Assembly: GCA_035292685.1 (NCBI GenBank)
Contig: DATDPP010000036.1
Span: 1-50,892 of the forward strand
DNA: 50,892 bases
Direction: 5' to 3'
DNA from: JALYNX01 sp035292685
GTDB lineage: Bacteria > Actinomycetota > Acidimicrobiia > Spongiisociales > ZC4RG35
The notes beneath the pieces are model-generated. The model saw only the letters and a list, made by a program, of their open reading frames with translations. It searched no databases and had not been told where the DNA came from. This document shows, in pieces, positions 23,593-32,697 of this stretch. A program made the position numbers and the translations under genes. Position 1 is the stretch's first letter. The number at the start of each line of letters is the position of its first letter.

Positions 23593-26028
23593 TCATTCCT
23601 CGACATCGTGCACGGAAGCGATTGCAGAAAGCTCGTTTCCTTCACCGACATCGATGACCTTGACCCCAGTGGTGTCCCGCTTCTGACGGCTGATCTTGGC
23701 GATCGGAGTGCGTATCCCGATGCCCACCGATGAGACCAGGAAGACATCTCCCTCCTTGGAGACAGCGAGTGCGCCGACCAGGTTGCCCCGCACCCGGGTG
23801 AGCTTGAAGGCCTTCATCCCCTGCCCGCCACGGGTCTGGCGGCGGAACTCAGCGATGCTGGTGCGCTTGCCGTATCCGGCCGAGCTCAACAACAACACCT
23901 CGTCGCCCTCGACATTGGAAACCGCGGCCACCACCTGGTCACCTTCACGGAGCCGGATCCCCCGCACCCCCTGGGTGCTCCGCCCCATACTCCTGAGGTC
24001 TGCTTCGGCGAAGCGGATCCCCATCCCGTCACGGGTGAATATCAGGAGGTCATTGGCCCCATTCGTCGGGCGCACCGACACCACTTCGTCGTCACCGACC
24101 AGCTTGATCGCCACCAGGGTCTGGTTCCGAGAGTCGTACTCCTTGAATTCGGTCTTCTTGGCCACCCCGAGTTTGGTCACCATCACCAGATAGCGGCCGG
24201 TCTCGTAGTCACGCGTGTCGATGATCGCCTGCACCGTCTCCAAAGGCTCGAGCGGCAGCACCGATTGGGCCAATACCCCTTTTGCGGTGCGCGATTGGCG
24301 GGGGATGGCGTGGGCCTTGATCCGATGCACCAGGCCTTTGTTGGTGAAGAACAGGAGGTAGGCGTGGGCCGTGGTGTGGACCAGATGCTGGATGACGTCG
24401 TCATCCTGGACCTCCGCCGCCTTGACCCCGCGCCCACCGCGGGCCTGGGTTCGATAGGTAGAAGCCGGGACCGACTTGATGTAACCGGTTTGGGAAACGG
24501 TGACGATCAGCTCGTCATCGGCGATCAGGTCTTCGAGTGAGAGATCGCCTTCGTCAGGGACGACCCTGCTCCGGCGGGGCTCGGCGAAGGCGCCCTTGAT
24601 CTCGGTCAGCTCCTTCTTGATGATCTCCCAGCGCACCTTGGGGTCGTCCAGGATCTTCTGCAATTCGGCGATCAAACCCTGAAGCTCGGCGAGCTCGGTG
24701 CGGAGCTTGTCCACCTCGAGGGCGGTGAGACGCCGCAGCGGCATGTCCAGGATGGCATTGGCCTGTATCTCGGACAGCTCGAATCTCTCGATCAGGTTGG
24801 CCCGCGCCTCCCCGGTGTCTGCGGAGCCCCGAATGACCTTGATCACCTCGTCGATGTTGTCGACAGCGATGATGAGGCCCTCGAGGATATGAGCTCGGGC
24901 CTGCGCTTCCTCGAGCCGGAACCTGGTCCGGCGTTCGACGACCTCCATCTGATGGTCGAGGTAGTAACCGACCATCTCGGCGAGGTTGAGGGTTCTGGGG
25001 ACCCCATCGACGAGGGAGACCATGTTGTACGCAAACGAATCCTGGAGCGGGGTGTTCTTATAGAGCTGGTTGAGCACCACCTGGGGGACGGCGTTGGCCT
25101 TCAGCTCGATGACGAGACGGGTGCCGACTCGATCGGAGGTCTCGTTGCGAACCTCGGCTATCCCATCGATGCGCCTGGCATCGACCAGCTCCTTGATCTT
25201 GGCCATGATCCGCTCGATCGACACCTGATACGGCAGCTCGGTGGCGATGATGGCGGTACGACCTTTGCGGATCTCCTGCACGTCACAGACCCCCCTGAGC
25301 TTGACCGATCCCCGGCCCGACGTCAGAGCCTCACGGATCCCGGGGGTGCCCACGAGGAAACCGCCGGTGGGGAAGTCGGGGCCTTTCACAAACTGCATCA
25401 GCTCCTCGGCGCCGGCGTCAGGGTTGTCGATCACGTGGACACAGGCATCGATCACCTCGCCCAGATTGTGAGGTGGGATGTTGGTGGCCATACCCACGGC
25501 GATCCCCTGGGACCCGTTGACCAAGAGATTGGGGAATCGGGCGGGGAGGACCGCCGGCTCCTGCATCTCCCCCGAGTAGTTGTCGGTGAAATCGACCGTG
25601 GCCTCTTTGATCCCGTCGAGGAGGTGGGTGGAGAGCTTGGTGAGACGACATTCGGTGTAACGGGCAGCACCAGGGGGGTCGTCGATGGTCCCGAAGTTGC
25701 CCTGCGGATCGATGAGGAGGTGACGCAACGAGAAATCCTGCCCCATCCGCACCAACGCGTCGTAGATGGCGGTGTCGCCATGGGGGTGGTAGTTGCCCAT
25801 GACGTCTCCGACGACCTTGGAGCACTTGCGGTGAGCAGAGCCGGCCACGATGTTGTTCTCGAACATCGAGTAGATGATGCGGCGCTGAACCGGCTTCAAC
25901 CCGTCCCGCACGTCGGGAAGGGCGCGGGAGACTATGACCGACATCGCGTAGTCGACGAAGCTCTGCTCCATCTCCTGGGTGATCTCGATCTCCGGGATGT
26001 TCTCTGAGGGTGGGGTGCGGGTGGCCAT
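23593..26028 (-). CDS. gyrA: DNA gyrase subunit A
   Basis: 811 aa. Breakage-reunion domain: starts EIEITQEMEQSFVDYAMSVI; the quinolone-pocket loop reads NYHPHGDTAIYDALVRMGQ with Thr at the E. coli Ser83 position and Asp at the 87 position; catalytic Tyr in AARYTECR. The C-terminal beta-pinwheel has the GyrA-box variant QTRGGQG near residue 720, supporting gyrase rather than topoisomerase IV. It follows gyrB by two bases and supplies negative supercoiling with it. Length is normal. Confidence 0.98.
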   Translation of the reverse strand: MATRTPPSENIPEIEITQEMEQSFVDYAMSVIVSRALPDVRDGLKPVQRRIIYSMFENNIVAGSAHRKCSKVVGDVMGNYHPHGDTAIYDALVRMGQDFSLRHLLIDPQGNFGTIDDPPGAARYTECRLTKLSTHLLDGIKEATVDFTDNYSGEMQEPAVLPARFPNLLVNGSQGIAVGMATNIPPHNLGEVIDACVHVIDNPDAGAEELMQFVKGPDFPTGGFLVGTPGIREALTSGRGSVKLRGVCDVQEIRKGRTAIIATELPYQVSIERIMAKIKELVDARRIDGIAEVRNETSDRVGTRLVIELKANAVPQVVLNQLYKNTPLQDSFAYNMVSLVDGVPRTLNLAEMVGYYLDHQMEVVERRTRFRLEEAQARAHILEGLIIAVDNIDEVIKVIRGSADTGEARANLIERFELSEIQANAILDMPLRRLTALEVDKLRTELAELQGLIAELQKILDDPKVRWEIIKKELTEIKGAFAEPRRSRVVPDEGDLSLEDLIADDELIVTVSQTGYIKSVPASTYRTQARGGRGVKAAEVQDDDVIQHLVHTTAHAYLLFFTNKGLVHRIKAHAIPRQSRTAKGVLAQSVLPLEPLETVQAIIDTRDYETGRYLVMVTKLGVAKKTEFKEYDSRNQTLVAIKLVGDDEVVSVRPTNGANDLLIFTRDGMGIRFAEADLRSMGRSTQGVRGIRLREGDQVVAAVSNVEGDEVLLLSSAGYGKRTSIAEFRRQTRGGQGMKAFKLTRVRGNLVGALAVSKEGDVFLVSSVGIGIRTPIAKISRQKRDTTGVKVIDVGEGNELSAIASVHDVEE

Positions 26029-26030
26029 GT

Positions 26031-27941
26031 TCAGATGTCGAGGAAGCGGACGTCGTCGGCGTTCTGCTGGATGAATAACTTGCGGGAAGCGACATCGTCA
26101 CCCATCAGGGTCACGAAAACTTCCTCGGCCCGAGCCGCGTCCTCCATCTCGACCCGAAGCAGGGTCCTGGTCGCGGGGTTCATCGTCGTTTCCCACAACT
26201 CTGTGGCGTTCATCTCGGCGAGGCCCTTGAACCGTGTCGGCTTCACCTTCGGATGCTCCTTCTTGAAGTCGGTGAGGCCGGCATCGTCTTTGAGATAATG
26301 GACCTTCGAGCCCACCTTGACCCGATACAAAGGTGGCTGGGCTATGTAGACGTACCCGTGGTCGATGAGCGGTCTCATGTGCCTGAAGAGAAGGGTCAGC
26401 AGCAGGGTGCGGATATGGGCTCCGTCCACGTCGGCATCAGCCAGGAGGACGATCTTGTGATACCGGGCCTTGTCGATGTCGAACTCCTCGCCGATCCCGG
26501 TGCCCATCGCGGTGATGATGTCCTGGATCTCGGTGTTCTGCAGTGCCTTGGCGAGACGGGCCTTTTCGACGTTCAGGATCTTGCCCCTGATGGGGAGGAT
26601 CGCCTGCGTGACCGAGTCTCGGGCCGACTTGGCGGGTCCCGCCGCCGATTTGCCCTCGACAATGAACAACTCGGATTCCGCGGGGTCACGACTCGAGCAA
26701 TCGGCGAGCTTGTCGGGGAGGCCTCCCGACTCCAAACCCGACTTGCGTCGTGTCAGCTCCCGAGCCTTGCGGGCCGCCTCGCGGGCTCTGGCGGCACCCA
26801 CGCACTTCTCGACTATGCGCCGGGATTCGGTTGAGTAGCGCTCGAGCCATTCGGGGAGCTTGCGGTTGAGGGCTCTCTCGACGTAGGAGCGGATCTCGGT
26901 GTTGCCCAGCTTGGTCTTGGTCTGCCCTTCGAACTGTGGTTCTTTGACCCGCACCGAGAGAATCGCGGTGAGGCCCTCGCGCACGTCCTCGCCGGCCAGG
27001 TTCTCGTCCTTTTCCTTGAGCACGCCCTTGGCCCGTGCGAAGTCGTTGATGGCCTTGGTCAGTGCCTTGCGGAATCCCTCTTCGTGGGTGCCGCCCTCAT
27101 GGGTGTTGATGTTGTTGGCGAAGGAGAGCACCGACTCGGTGTAAGAGGTGGTCCATTGCATCGCCAGGTCGAGCTCGGCGTCGTCACCCACGTCTGAGAT
27201 GTCGATGACATGGGCATGGAGAGGGTCACGCTTCGAGTTGAGATGTTTCACGAAGTCGACGAGGCCGCCCCGGTACTGGAAGGTCTCGATCCTGGGCACG
27301 GCTTCCCGCTCGTCGGTGAGCGTGATCTGGAGGCCTCTGTTGAGAAAGGCGGTCTCGCGAAGACGTGACGCCACCGTCTCGTATTCGAAGCTTGTGGTCT
27401 CCTGGAAGGTATCGGGGCTCGGCCAGAACCTGATGGTCGTGCCGCTCTTCTTGATCGGACGACCCTTCTTGGGCTCCCTGGCCTTGGGCTGGCCGTCCTT
27501 GAACTCCTGGGTGTACGTGAAGCCACCGCGACGCACTTCGGCTTCGAGACGTGAGGAGAGGGCATTGACCACCGAGACCCCGACGCCATGGAGCCCCCCC
27601 GACACCGTGTAGGCGCCCTGCTCGAACTTCCCACCCGCATGCAATGTCGTGAGGACCGTGGTCAACGCCGACTTCTTGGACTTCTCGACGTGCTCCACCG
27701 GGATTCCACGCCCGTCGTCGATGACTTCGACTCCACCGTCGGCGCGCAAGGTCACCGTGATCTTGGTGCAGAACCCAGCCATCGCCTCGTCGACCGAGTT
27801 GTCCACCACCTCCCATATGAGGTGGTGGAGGCCACGTGGCCCGGTGGTTCCGATGTACATGCCGGGCCGTCGTTTGACCGCTTCCAGCCCATCGAGAACG
27901 GTGATGTCTTTGGCTTCGTAACTGTCGCGGGTGGCCGTCAC
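26031..27941 (-). CDS. gyrB: DNA gyrase subunit B
   Basis: 636 aa from GTG at 27941, with AGGAGG just upstream. GHKL ATPase: EVVDNSVDEAMAGF (N box), DDGRGIPVE, and SGGLHGVGVSVVNALS. TOPRIM: ELFIVEGKSAAGPAKSARD and the acidic DADVDGAHIRTLLLT; C-terminal tail ENAxxVRFLDI-like QQNADDVRFLDI. ATP hydrolysis drives supercoiling with GyrA. Full length for the non-inserted type. It lies downstream of dciA with a 117-bp promoter-containing gap. Confidence 0.98.
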   Translation of the reverse strand: MTATRDSYEAKDITVLDGLEAVKRRPGMYIGTTGPRGLHHLIWEVVDNSVDEAMAGFCTKITVTLRADGGVEVIDDGRGIPVEHVEKSKKSALTTVLTTLHAGGKFEQGAYTVSGGLHGVGVSVVNALSSRLEAEVRRGGFTYTQEFKDGQPKAREPKKGRPIKKSGTTIRFWPSPDTFQETTSFEYETVASRLRETAFLNRGLQITLTDEREAVPRIETFQYRGGLVDFVKHLNSKRDPLHAHVIDISDVGDDAELDLAMQWTTSYTESVLSFANNINTHEGGTHEEGFRKALTKAINDFARAKGVLKEKDENLAGEDVREGLTAILSVRVKEPQFEGQTKTKLGNTEIRSYVERALNRKLPEWLERYSTESRRIVEKCVGAARAREAARKARELTRRKSGLESGGLPDKLADCSSRDPAESELFIVEGKSAAGPAKSARDSVTQAILPIRGKILNVEKARLAKALQNTEIQDIITAMGTGIGEEFDIDKARYHKIVLLADADVDGAHIRTLLLTLLFRHMRPLIDHGYVYIAQPPLYRVKVGSKVHYLKDDAGLTDFKKEHPKVKPTRFKGLAEMNATELWETTMNPATRTLLRVEMEDAARAEEVFVTLMGDDVASRKLFIQQNADDVRFLDI

Positions 27942-27974
27942 GACCCTCCTTTTGTGACCTGGATGGAAGGTATG

Positions 27975-28035
27975 GCCCGCCTGCTCGCGGAGACTTTCAC
28001 GTATGTCATTTTACCGTTACTTACTGACAAAAACC
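27975..28035 (-). promoter_or_regulatory. AT-rich gap, likely gyrB promoter region
   Basis: The 117-bp dciA-gyrB gap is unusually AT-rich. On the minus strand TTGTCA (28030-28025) is followed by candidate -10 elements TAAAAT and GACATA; only the second has a standard 17-bp spacing. Supercoiling-sensitive control would fit gyrB but is not shown by the sequence. Confidence 0.35.
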
Positions 28036-28058
28036 AATCCATCCGTCGCCAAGAGCCC

Positions 28059-28364
28059 TCAAATTCGCGAGGGTGGCACGACTTCGACCTGATCGACTAC
28101 TCCCTCCCCGAAACGGGCTCTAAGCGTCTCCACCAACTGGGTTGCCCCGTACCTCAGAAACGCCACCATCGACGGTGCGGACGCCTCAACCACCAGGGTG
28201 CGGCCTCTGATCACAACTGGTCGGGACCTTCCCACCCAAGGCGTTCCGGCAAGCTCGTCCCATTCGTCGATGAGCTGGGACATGAGCACCGGATCGGGCA
28301 AGCCCATCTTGCGAAAGACATCACCAAGAGAGGACTCGAAGGATGACAGGTCGCCGCCGGTCAT
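28059..28364 (-). CDS. dciA: DciA-like protein (DUF721), helicase-loading factor
   Basis: 101 aa from ATG at 28364, which overlaps the recF stop by 4 bp; an in-frame ATG nine codons earlier would overlap more. The core WDELAGTPWVGRSRPVVIRGRTLVVEASAPSMV (described in part: SRPVVIRGRTLVVEA) followed by LRYGATQLVETLRARFG is the DUF721/DciA KH-like fold. DciA interacts with the replicative helicase DnaB and takes the place of DnaC/DnaI in most bacteria. Position between recF and gyrB is standard for actinobacteria. Confidence 0.88.
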   Translation of the reverse strand: MTGGDLSSFESSLGDVFRKMGLPDPVLMSQLIDEWDELAGTPWVGRSRPVVIRGRTLVVEASAPSMVAFLRYGATQLVETLRARFGEGVVDQVEVVPPSRI

Positions 28365-29455
28365 CGCTGCACCCCGTCTCCTACCCGCCACAGAGATCCC
28401 GGCACCGGGACGTCTTCGGGCCGCGCCGAGGTGATGAGGGTCTGGGCCCGATCGGGGATCGCTCCCGCGAGGGCTTTGGCCCGAACCGGGTCGAGCTCGG
28501 AAAAGACGTCGTCGAGGAGCAGCACCGGCTGTTCGCCGACCGTGTCAGCCACTGCACGGTGGGAGGCCAGCTTCACGGCCAACGCCATGGTTCGCTGCTC
28601 ACCCTGGCTCCCATGGGTCCTCGTGTCGACGGAGTCGATCTGGAACACCGGTTCGTCGCGGTGCGGGCCCGTGGTGGTGAGACGCCGATCGAAGTCAGCT
28701 CTACGTGATCGTTCCAGGGCCGAGGCGATACCGGCGGCGAACTGCCCCGAGGAACTGGTCGAGATCCTTTCGGTCGTCCAAGAGCACACGTAACCCAACG
28801 ATGCCCGGTCATCGCGCTGTGAGACCAACATATAGGTCTCCTCCAGCCACGGGGCCAGAGTCTCCAACACAGCCACCCTCCTTGCCATGACCCGCCCACC
28901 GGACTGGGCGAAGCGGGAGTCCCAGACCGACAGCGTGGCCTCGTCACGCTCCCCTGCCCTAAGGAAGGCGTTTCGCTGACGGAGGGCTCGATCGAACTCG
29001 GCTTGGTCGAGATGGGCCGCCGGCCACAACTGAAGGGCAACCTGATCGATCAGGTCACGTCGATATGCCGGCCCTCTCTTGACGAGGTCCAGATCCTCGG
29101 GGAGAAAGGCGATCACCCTGACCACTCCCAACAGGTCCGAGGTTCGTCGCAGCCGGGTCTTGTCGACCTGGGCCCGGCGGGGCCCGGCCCGGTTCAACTC
29201 GATCTCCACCAGACGGGACCGTTCCTCCGTTGAAATGCCGGCGCGGACGATGGCTGCATCCTTGCCATCCTTGATCAACGAGGCCTCGTCGACGGAGCGG
29301 AAGGACTTGAGAGTCGCCAGAAACGCGATGGCCTCGAGAAGATTGGTCTTGCCGGCTCCGTTGGGGCCGAGCAGCAGGTTCACCCCCGGCTCGGGGCTCC
29401 ACTCGAGAGTCTCATACGACCGAAAGTCGGTGAGCGATAACCAGTCGACCTGCAT
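28361..29455 (-). CDS. recF: DNA replication and repair protein RecF
   Basis: 364 aa ABC-type ATPase. Walker A LLGPNGAGKTNLLEA near 30-44, signature region LGSQGEQRTMALAVKLA near 290 (here HGSQGEQRTMA) and Walker B PVLLLDDVFSELD near 320. It opens MQVDWLSLTDFRSYETLEW, the RecF 'L.L..FR.Y' start. RecF loads RecA at gapped DNA with RecO and RecR. Directly abuts dnaN and overlaps dciA. Confidence 0.96.
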   Translation of the reverse strand: MQVDWLSLTDFRSYETLEWSPEPGVNLLLGPNGAGKTNLLEAIAFLATLKSFRSVDEASLIKDGKDAAIVRAGISTEERSRLVEIELNRAGPRRAQVDKTRLRRTSDLLGVVRVIAFLPEDLDLVKRGPAYRRDLIDQVALQLWPAAHLDQAEFDRALRQRNAFLRAGERDEATLSVWDSRFAQSGGRVMARRVAVLETLAPWLEETYMLVSQRDDRASLGYVCSWTTERISTSSSGQFAAGIASALERSRRADFDRRLTTTGPHRDEPVFQIDSVDTRTHGSQGEQRTMALAVKLASHRAVADTVGEQPVLLLDDVFSELDPVRAKALAGAIPDRAQTLITSARPEDVPVPGSLWRVGDGVQR

Positions 29456-30538
29456 TCACACCCGTACGGGCATCAACAGGTAGAGGAAGGCGTCGTCTGA
29501 GCCTTGATCAATGACGCTCGGCTTGAACGCATCGATGACCCGGATCCGGACCGAGTCGCCACTAATCGCTGATACCCCGTCCTGGAGGTACCTCGGGTTG
29601 AAAGCAATCGCCACCTCCTCGTCGGCCCCGGTGTACACGCCTTCGAGGTGCTCGGCTTCGGCGCCGACGTCCTGACGGGTGACCGTCACCTCGATCCCCC
29701 CCTCCATCAGCTTGAGACGCACCGGAATGTGATCCTCGGCAACCAAGCTGACCCGGCCCAGGGCGTCGAGCAGGGTCTCCTTCTCGACCACGACCTGATT
29801 GGGATAGGTATCCGGCAGGAGCGACTGGTACTTCGGGAAACTGCCGTCGATCAGCCGGAGCCGGAGCAAGCCCTTGTCGGAGCTGAACACCGCCTCACGA
29901 TCCAGGAGCTGAGCTGTCACCTTGGTCGACCCGATGGTTCGCGGCAGCTCCCTCAACCCCCGAGCCGGCACCAACGCCGTGCCCTGGAGCCCGACCCCAA
30001 CCAGATCGCGTCTTGCCAGGCGATAGGAATCGGTCGCCACCATTCGCAAGCCAATGTCCGAGCCTTCGAAGAGCACCCCGGTGAGGATCGGCCGCGCCCC
30101 GTCTCCGGAGGCCGCGATCGTGACCTGATTGATCGCCTCGGCCAGTTCCTCTCCGTCGACCTCGACCCCATCGGCGACCAGCTCCTCGTGGAGCGGGAAG
30201 TCGTCCAGCGCGAGCGGTCTCAAGGTGAAACGGGGGCCATTGCCCTGGATTTCGATGTCATTTTCGCTGGTGCCGATGGTGACCGACCCGGCCGGCATCT
30301 TCCGCACCGCCTCCGAGAGCAGACGGCCGGGGATGACAGCTCGGCCCTCCTCCATCACCTCCACCTCGGCCGAGGTCCGGACGGTGACATCGAGATCGGT
30401 GCCGGTGACTCTCAAGCTGGTTCCCGACACCTCGCACAGCAACCCCTGGAGCACCGGCAGGGCGGTCCGAGTCCCCACGGCACGATTGGCCCTGGCCAGA
30501 ACATCGGCCAGGTCGTCTCGCTGAGCTCGGATTCTCAC
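29456..30538 (-). CDS. dnaN: DNA polymerase III sliding clamp (beta subunit)
   Basis: 360 aa from GTG at 30538 (MRIRAQRDDLADVLARANRA). Three repeated clamp domains are visible; the C-terminal domain ends with SVIDQGSDDAFLYLLMPVRV, the conserved 'YLIMPVR' end that forms part of the partner-binding pocket. Length is typical of actinobacteria. It follows the dnaA-dnaN origin spacer and leads the dnaN-recF-dciA set. Confidence 0.97.
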   Translation of the reverse strand: MRIRAQRDDLADVLARANRAVGTRTALPVLQGLLCEVSGTSLRVTGTDLDVTVRTSAEVEVMEEGRAVIPGRLLSEAVRKMPAGSVTIGTSENDIEIQGNGPRFTLRPLALDDFPLHEELVADGVEVDGEELAEAINQVTIAASGDGARPILTGVLFEGSDIGLRMVATDSYRLARRDLVGVGLQGTALVPARGLRELPRTIGSTKVTAQLLDREAVFSSDKGLLRLRLIDGSFPKYQSLLPDTYPNQVVVEKETLLDALGRVSLVAEDHIPVRLKLMEGGIEVTVTRQDVGAEAEHLEGVYTGADEEVAIAFNPRYLQDGVSAISGDSVRIRVIDAFKPSVIDQGSDDAFLYLLMPVRV

Positions 30539-30709
30539 AGGTGGTTGTCCCTTCTTCTTTTCCTATTGATTGTCATTTAAGAGTATTAGTTGTAGTAGGG
30601 GGCTGTGGATTTGTGGATTCCCGCGAAATAGCGTGGCGTTGATTGGCGAATTGGCTGTGGAGCGGGCTGTTGAAGGAAGGGGGAGATCTCCGGTCGATCG
30701 GGGGACAAC
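30539..30709. other. oriC: Replication origin core (dnaA-dnaN spacer)
   Basis: Read on the minus strand, two tandem DnaA boxes GAATCCACA (30620-30612) and AAATCCACA (30612-30604) precede a C-rich spacer, a DnaA-trio tract (30597-30583) and an AT-rich stretch (about 30582-30550) suited to unwinding. Further boxes are CGCTCCACA at 30656-30664 and ATATCCACA at 30719-30727, inside the dnaA end. The order matches the basal unwinding system of Bacillus-type origins. Confidence 0.8.
30583..30597 (+). promoter_or_regulatory. DnaA-trio tract of the origin unwinding region
   Basis: Plus-strand triplets TAT TAG TTG TAG TAG abut the GGGGG spacer next to the tandem DnaA boxes. Read 3'->5' away from the boxes they give GAT GAT GTT GAT TAT, the repeating trio that DnaA filaments use to engage single strand. 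Confidence 0.75.
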
Positions 30710-32089
30710 TCAACTCGCTGTGGATATGACCCCGCCTTTCCTCAGGTCCTGTGTGAGTTGTGTGACCCGGTCGAAGACCGCCCGATCCGAGCGCAGGATT
30801 CGCTTCACCTTCTCCACCGAGTGGAGGACCGTGGTGTGGTCACGCTGGAAGTGCTCACCGATCTTGGGCAACGACAGGTCGGTCAGCTCCCGACACAGAT
30901 ACATCGAGATCTGGCGACAGAGGACCAGGGGTTGTCTTCGGCTCGGGCTGAGCACATCCTCGACCGAGAACCCGTAGGCAGTTGCTGTGGTCCGGATGAT
31001 GGTGTCCGGGCCGAGCGGAATCGGCTCATCAGGGGTGACGATGTCCCGCAGGACACGTTCGGCGGTATCCAGGTCGATATCACGTCGATTCAGGGCGGAC
31101 CAGGCGGTGACACGGGTCAGGGCTCCTTCGAGCTCCCGGATATTGTCGGAGACCAGGCCGGCGATGTGCTCGAGGACGTCGATAGGCACAGGACGTGGGG
31201 CAAACTCCGCGTTGCGCTTGAGGATTGCGAGTCGGGTCTCCACATCCGGGGGTTGGATGTCGGTGAGGAGACCCCATTCGAAGCGGCTGCGAAGTCGATC
31301 TTCCAAAGACGAGAGGTTTCGGGGATGTCGGTCCGAGCTGATGACCATTTGCTTGCCCGATTCATAGAGCGAATTGAAGGTATGGAAGAACTCCTCGAGG
31401 ATTTGCTCCTTGCCTTCGAAAAACTGGACGTCATCGAGGAGCAGGATGTCCACGCCTCGGTAACGGTGTTTGAAGGCGTCAGGCCGCTTCCTTCTGATCG
31501 AATCGATGAAATCGTTGAGGAAGTTCTCCGACGAGACGTATCTGACCACCAGATTGGGGTACATCTCTAGGGCCTGGTGACCGACGGCGTTCAAGAGATG
31601 GGTCTTGCCCAGGCCGGCCCCGCCGTAGATGAAGAGAGGGTTGTAATGAGCCCCCGGTTGCTCGGCGACGGCCATCGCCGCCGCCCATGCGAATCGGTTC
31701 GACTGACCGACCACGAAGCTCTCGAAGCGGTAGCGCGAGAAGAGATTCGAGGGTGAGCCCTGGGCGGTGCGGTCCTGGGCGGGATCTCCCTGCTCGCCGT
31801 CGTCGTCGTGGCCGAGGGGAAGCTGATCGAGGTCGATTTCGACCACCTTGTATCGCGGCGCCGAATCCACTCCGTAGATCTCCCTGAAGGCGTCCTCGAT
31901 CAGATCGCCGTGCTTGTCGCGGACCCATCTCAGGTGGAATTCACTGGGTGCGGTGAGGACCGGGGTCGGTCCCTGAAAATCAGGCTCGATCCGCGAGAGC
32001 CAGGTCTCCCAGTTCGATTTGGAAGCTCCCGCCCGCAGGATGTCCTGAAAATGATTCCATCCGTCGGGCGCCGTATTTGCTTGTGTCAA
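30710..32089 (-). CDS. dnaA: Chromosomal replication initiator DnaA
   Basis: 459 aa from TTG at 32089, preceded by GGAGGAG eight bases upstream; a longer frame to 32164 would translate through the DnaA-box cluster and gives an atypical leader (MGCSQSFPQ). Domain I (about 1-85) has WNHFQDILRAGASKSNWETW; the AAA+ core has Walker A IYGGAGLGKTHLLNA and Walker B ILLLDDVQFFEGK; domain IV carries the box-binding signature RDHTTVLHSVEKV near 430. It initiates replication at the adjacent origin and probably controls its own promoter through the upstream boxes. Confidence 0.96.
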   Translation of the reverse strand: MTQANTAPDGWNHFQDILRAGASKSNWETWLSRIEPDFQGPTPVLTAPSEFHLRWVRDKHGDLIEDAFREIYGVDSAPRYKVVEIDLDQLPLGHDDDGEQGDPAQDRTAQGSPSNLFSRYRFESFVVGQSNRFAWAAAMAVAEQPGAHYNPLFIYGGAGLGKTHLLNAVGHQALEMYPNLVVRYVSSENFLNDFIDSIRRKRPDAFKHRYRGVDILLLDDVQFFEGKEQILEEFFHTFNSLYESGKQMVISSDRHPRNLSSLEDRLRSRFEWGLLTDIQPPDVETRLAILKRNAEFAPRPVPIDVLEHIAGLVSDNIRELEGALTRVTAWSALNRRDIDLDTAERVLRDIVTPDEPIPLGPDTIIRTTATAYGFSVEDVLSPSRRQPLVLCRQISMYLCRELTDLSLPKIGEHFQRDHTTVLHSVEKVKRILRSDRAVFDRVTQLTQDLRKGGVISTAS

Positions 32090-32562
32090 AGACCACTCCT
32101 CCAAGGCCGGTCGAGTTGTCCACAGATACGTCCACATCTGTGGAAAGGACTGTGAACATCCCACCGGAATGTCTGCCAGGTTGTCACCGAGAGCGGTCCA
32201 GTCATCCAGCTAACGACAGGGGAAGTCGATCGCGCTCCCAAAGTCAAGGGAGGCGAGTATCGACCCCCGATCAGGGGGTCGTCAAGAACGCGAGATTCAA
32301 CGGTGTGGAAGACTCACCTCGCTTCTTTCCACAAGGAAACCCCAGGTAGTAAAAGGTTTTTCCATAGATTGCCATGCCGTTTTTCGGGTCTTGACGGGAG
32401 GAATGGCGCACTGGTTCTTTTCGCGATTCATCCGAATTCTTCGCGGACCAGGGAAGCTGCGCAGCGGCCGCGCCCCGTTCTGGAAGGATCCCGACGCTTT
32501 GACATAGCTTCGGCACACTTCGTAACCTGTGGCCTCCTCCACCCCTTCGAAGATCGCTGGCC
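32090..32562. other. dnaA-rpmH intergenic region with second DnaA-box cluster
   Basis: No gene in 470 bp. Clear DnaA-box-like sites: TTGTCCACA at 32116-32124 (perfect actinobacterial box), ACGTCCACA at 32128-32136, minus CTTTCCACA at 32139-32147, minus TCTTCCACA at 32304-32312 and CTTTCCACA at 32325-32333. An AT-rich patch follows at about 32345-32390. Promoters for dnaA (left) and rpmH (right) must both lie here. The arrangement resembles the incAB half of a bipartite origin. Confidence 0.7.
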
Positions 32563-32697
32563 ATGAAAAGGACTTACCAACCAAAGGTTCGACGTCGGAA
32601 GCGCCGTCACGGCTTTCGACATAGGATGCAGACTCGAGCCGGTCGTGCCACTCTCAAAGCACGACGACTCAAAGGCCGGAAGCGTCTCGCTGCCTGA
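32563..32697 (+). CDS. rpmH: 50S ribosomal protein L34
   Basis: 44 codons from ATG 32563: MKRTYQPKVRRRKRRHGFRH and a tail ending LKGRKRLAA, the highly basic standard L34 (family length 44-47). It is a structural component of the large ribosomal subunit. First gene of the rpmH-rnpA-yidD-yidC-jag-rsmG run and divergent from dnaA. The rnpA frame starts inside it. Confidence 0.97.
   Translation: MKRTYQPKVRRRKRRHGFRHRMQTRAGRATLKARRLKGRKRLAA

Noticed and set aside
27990..28010. Third parS-like TTTCACGTAT in the dciA-gyrB gap
   Set aside because: Only half of the palindrome is present.
32090..32164. Extended DnaA N-terminus from 32164
   Set aside because: It would translate the DnaA boxes; TTG at 32089 has a strong ribosome site and gives the usual domain I start.
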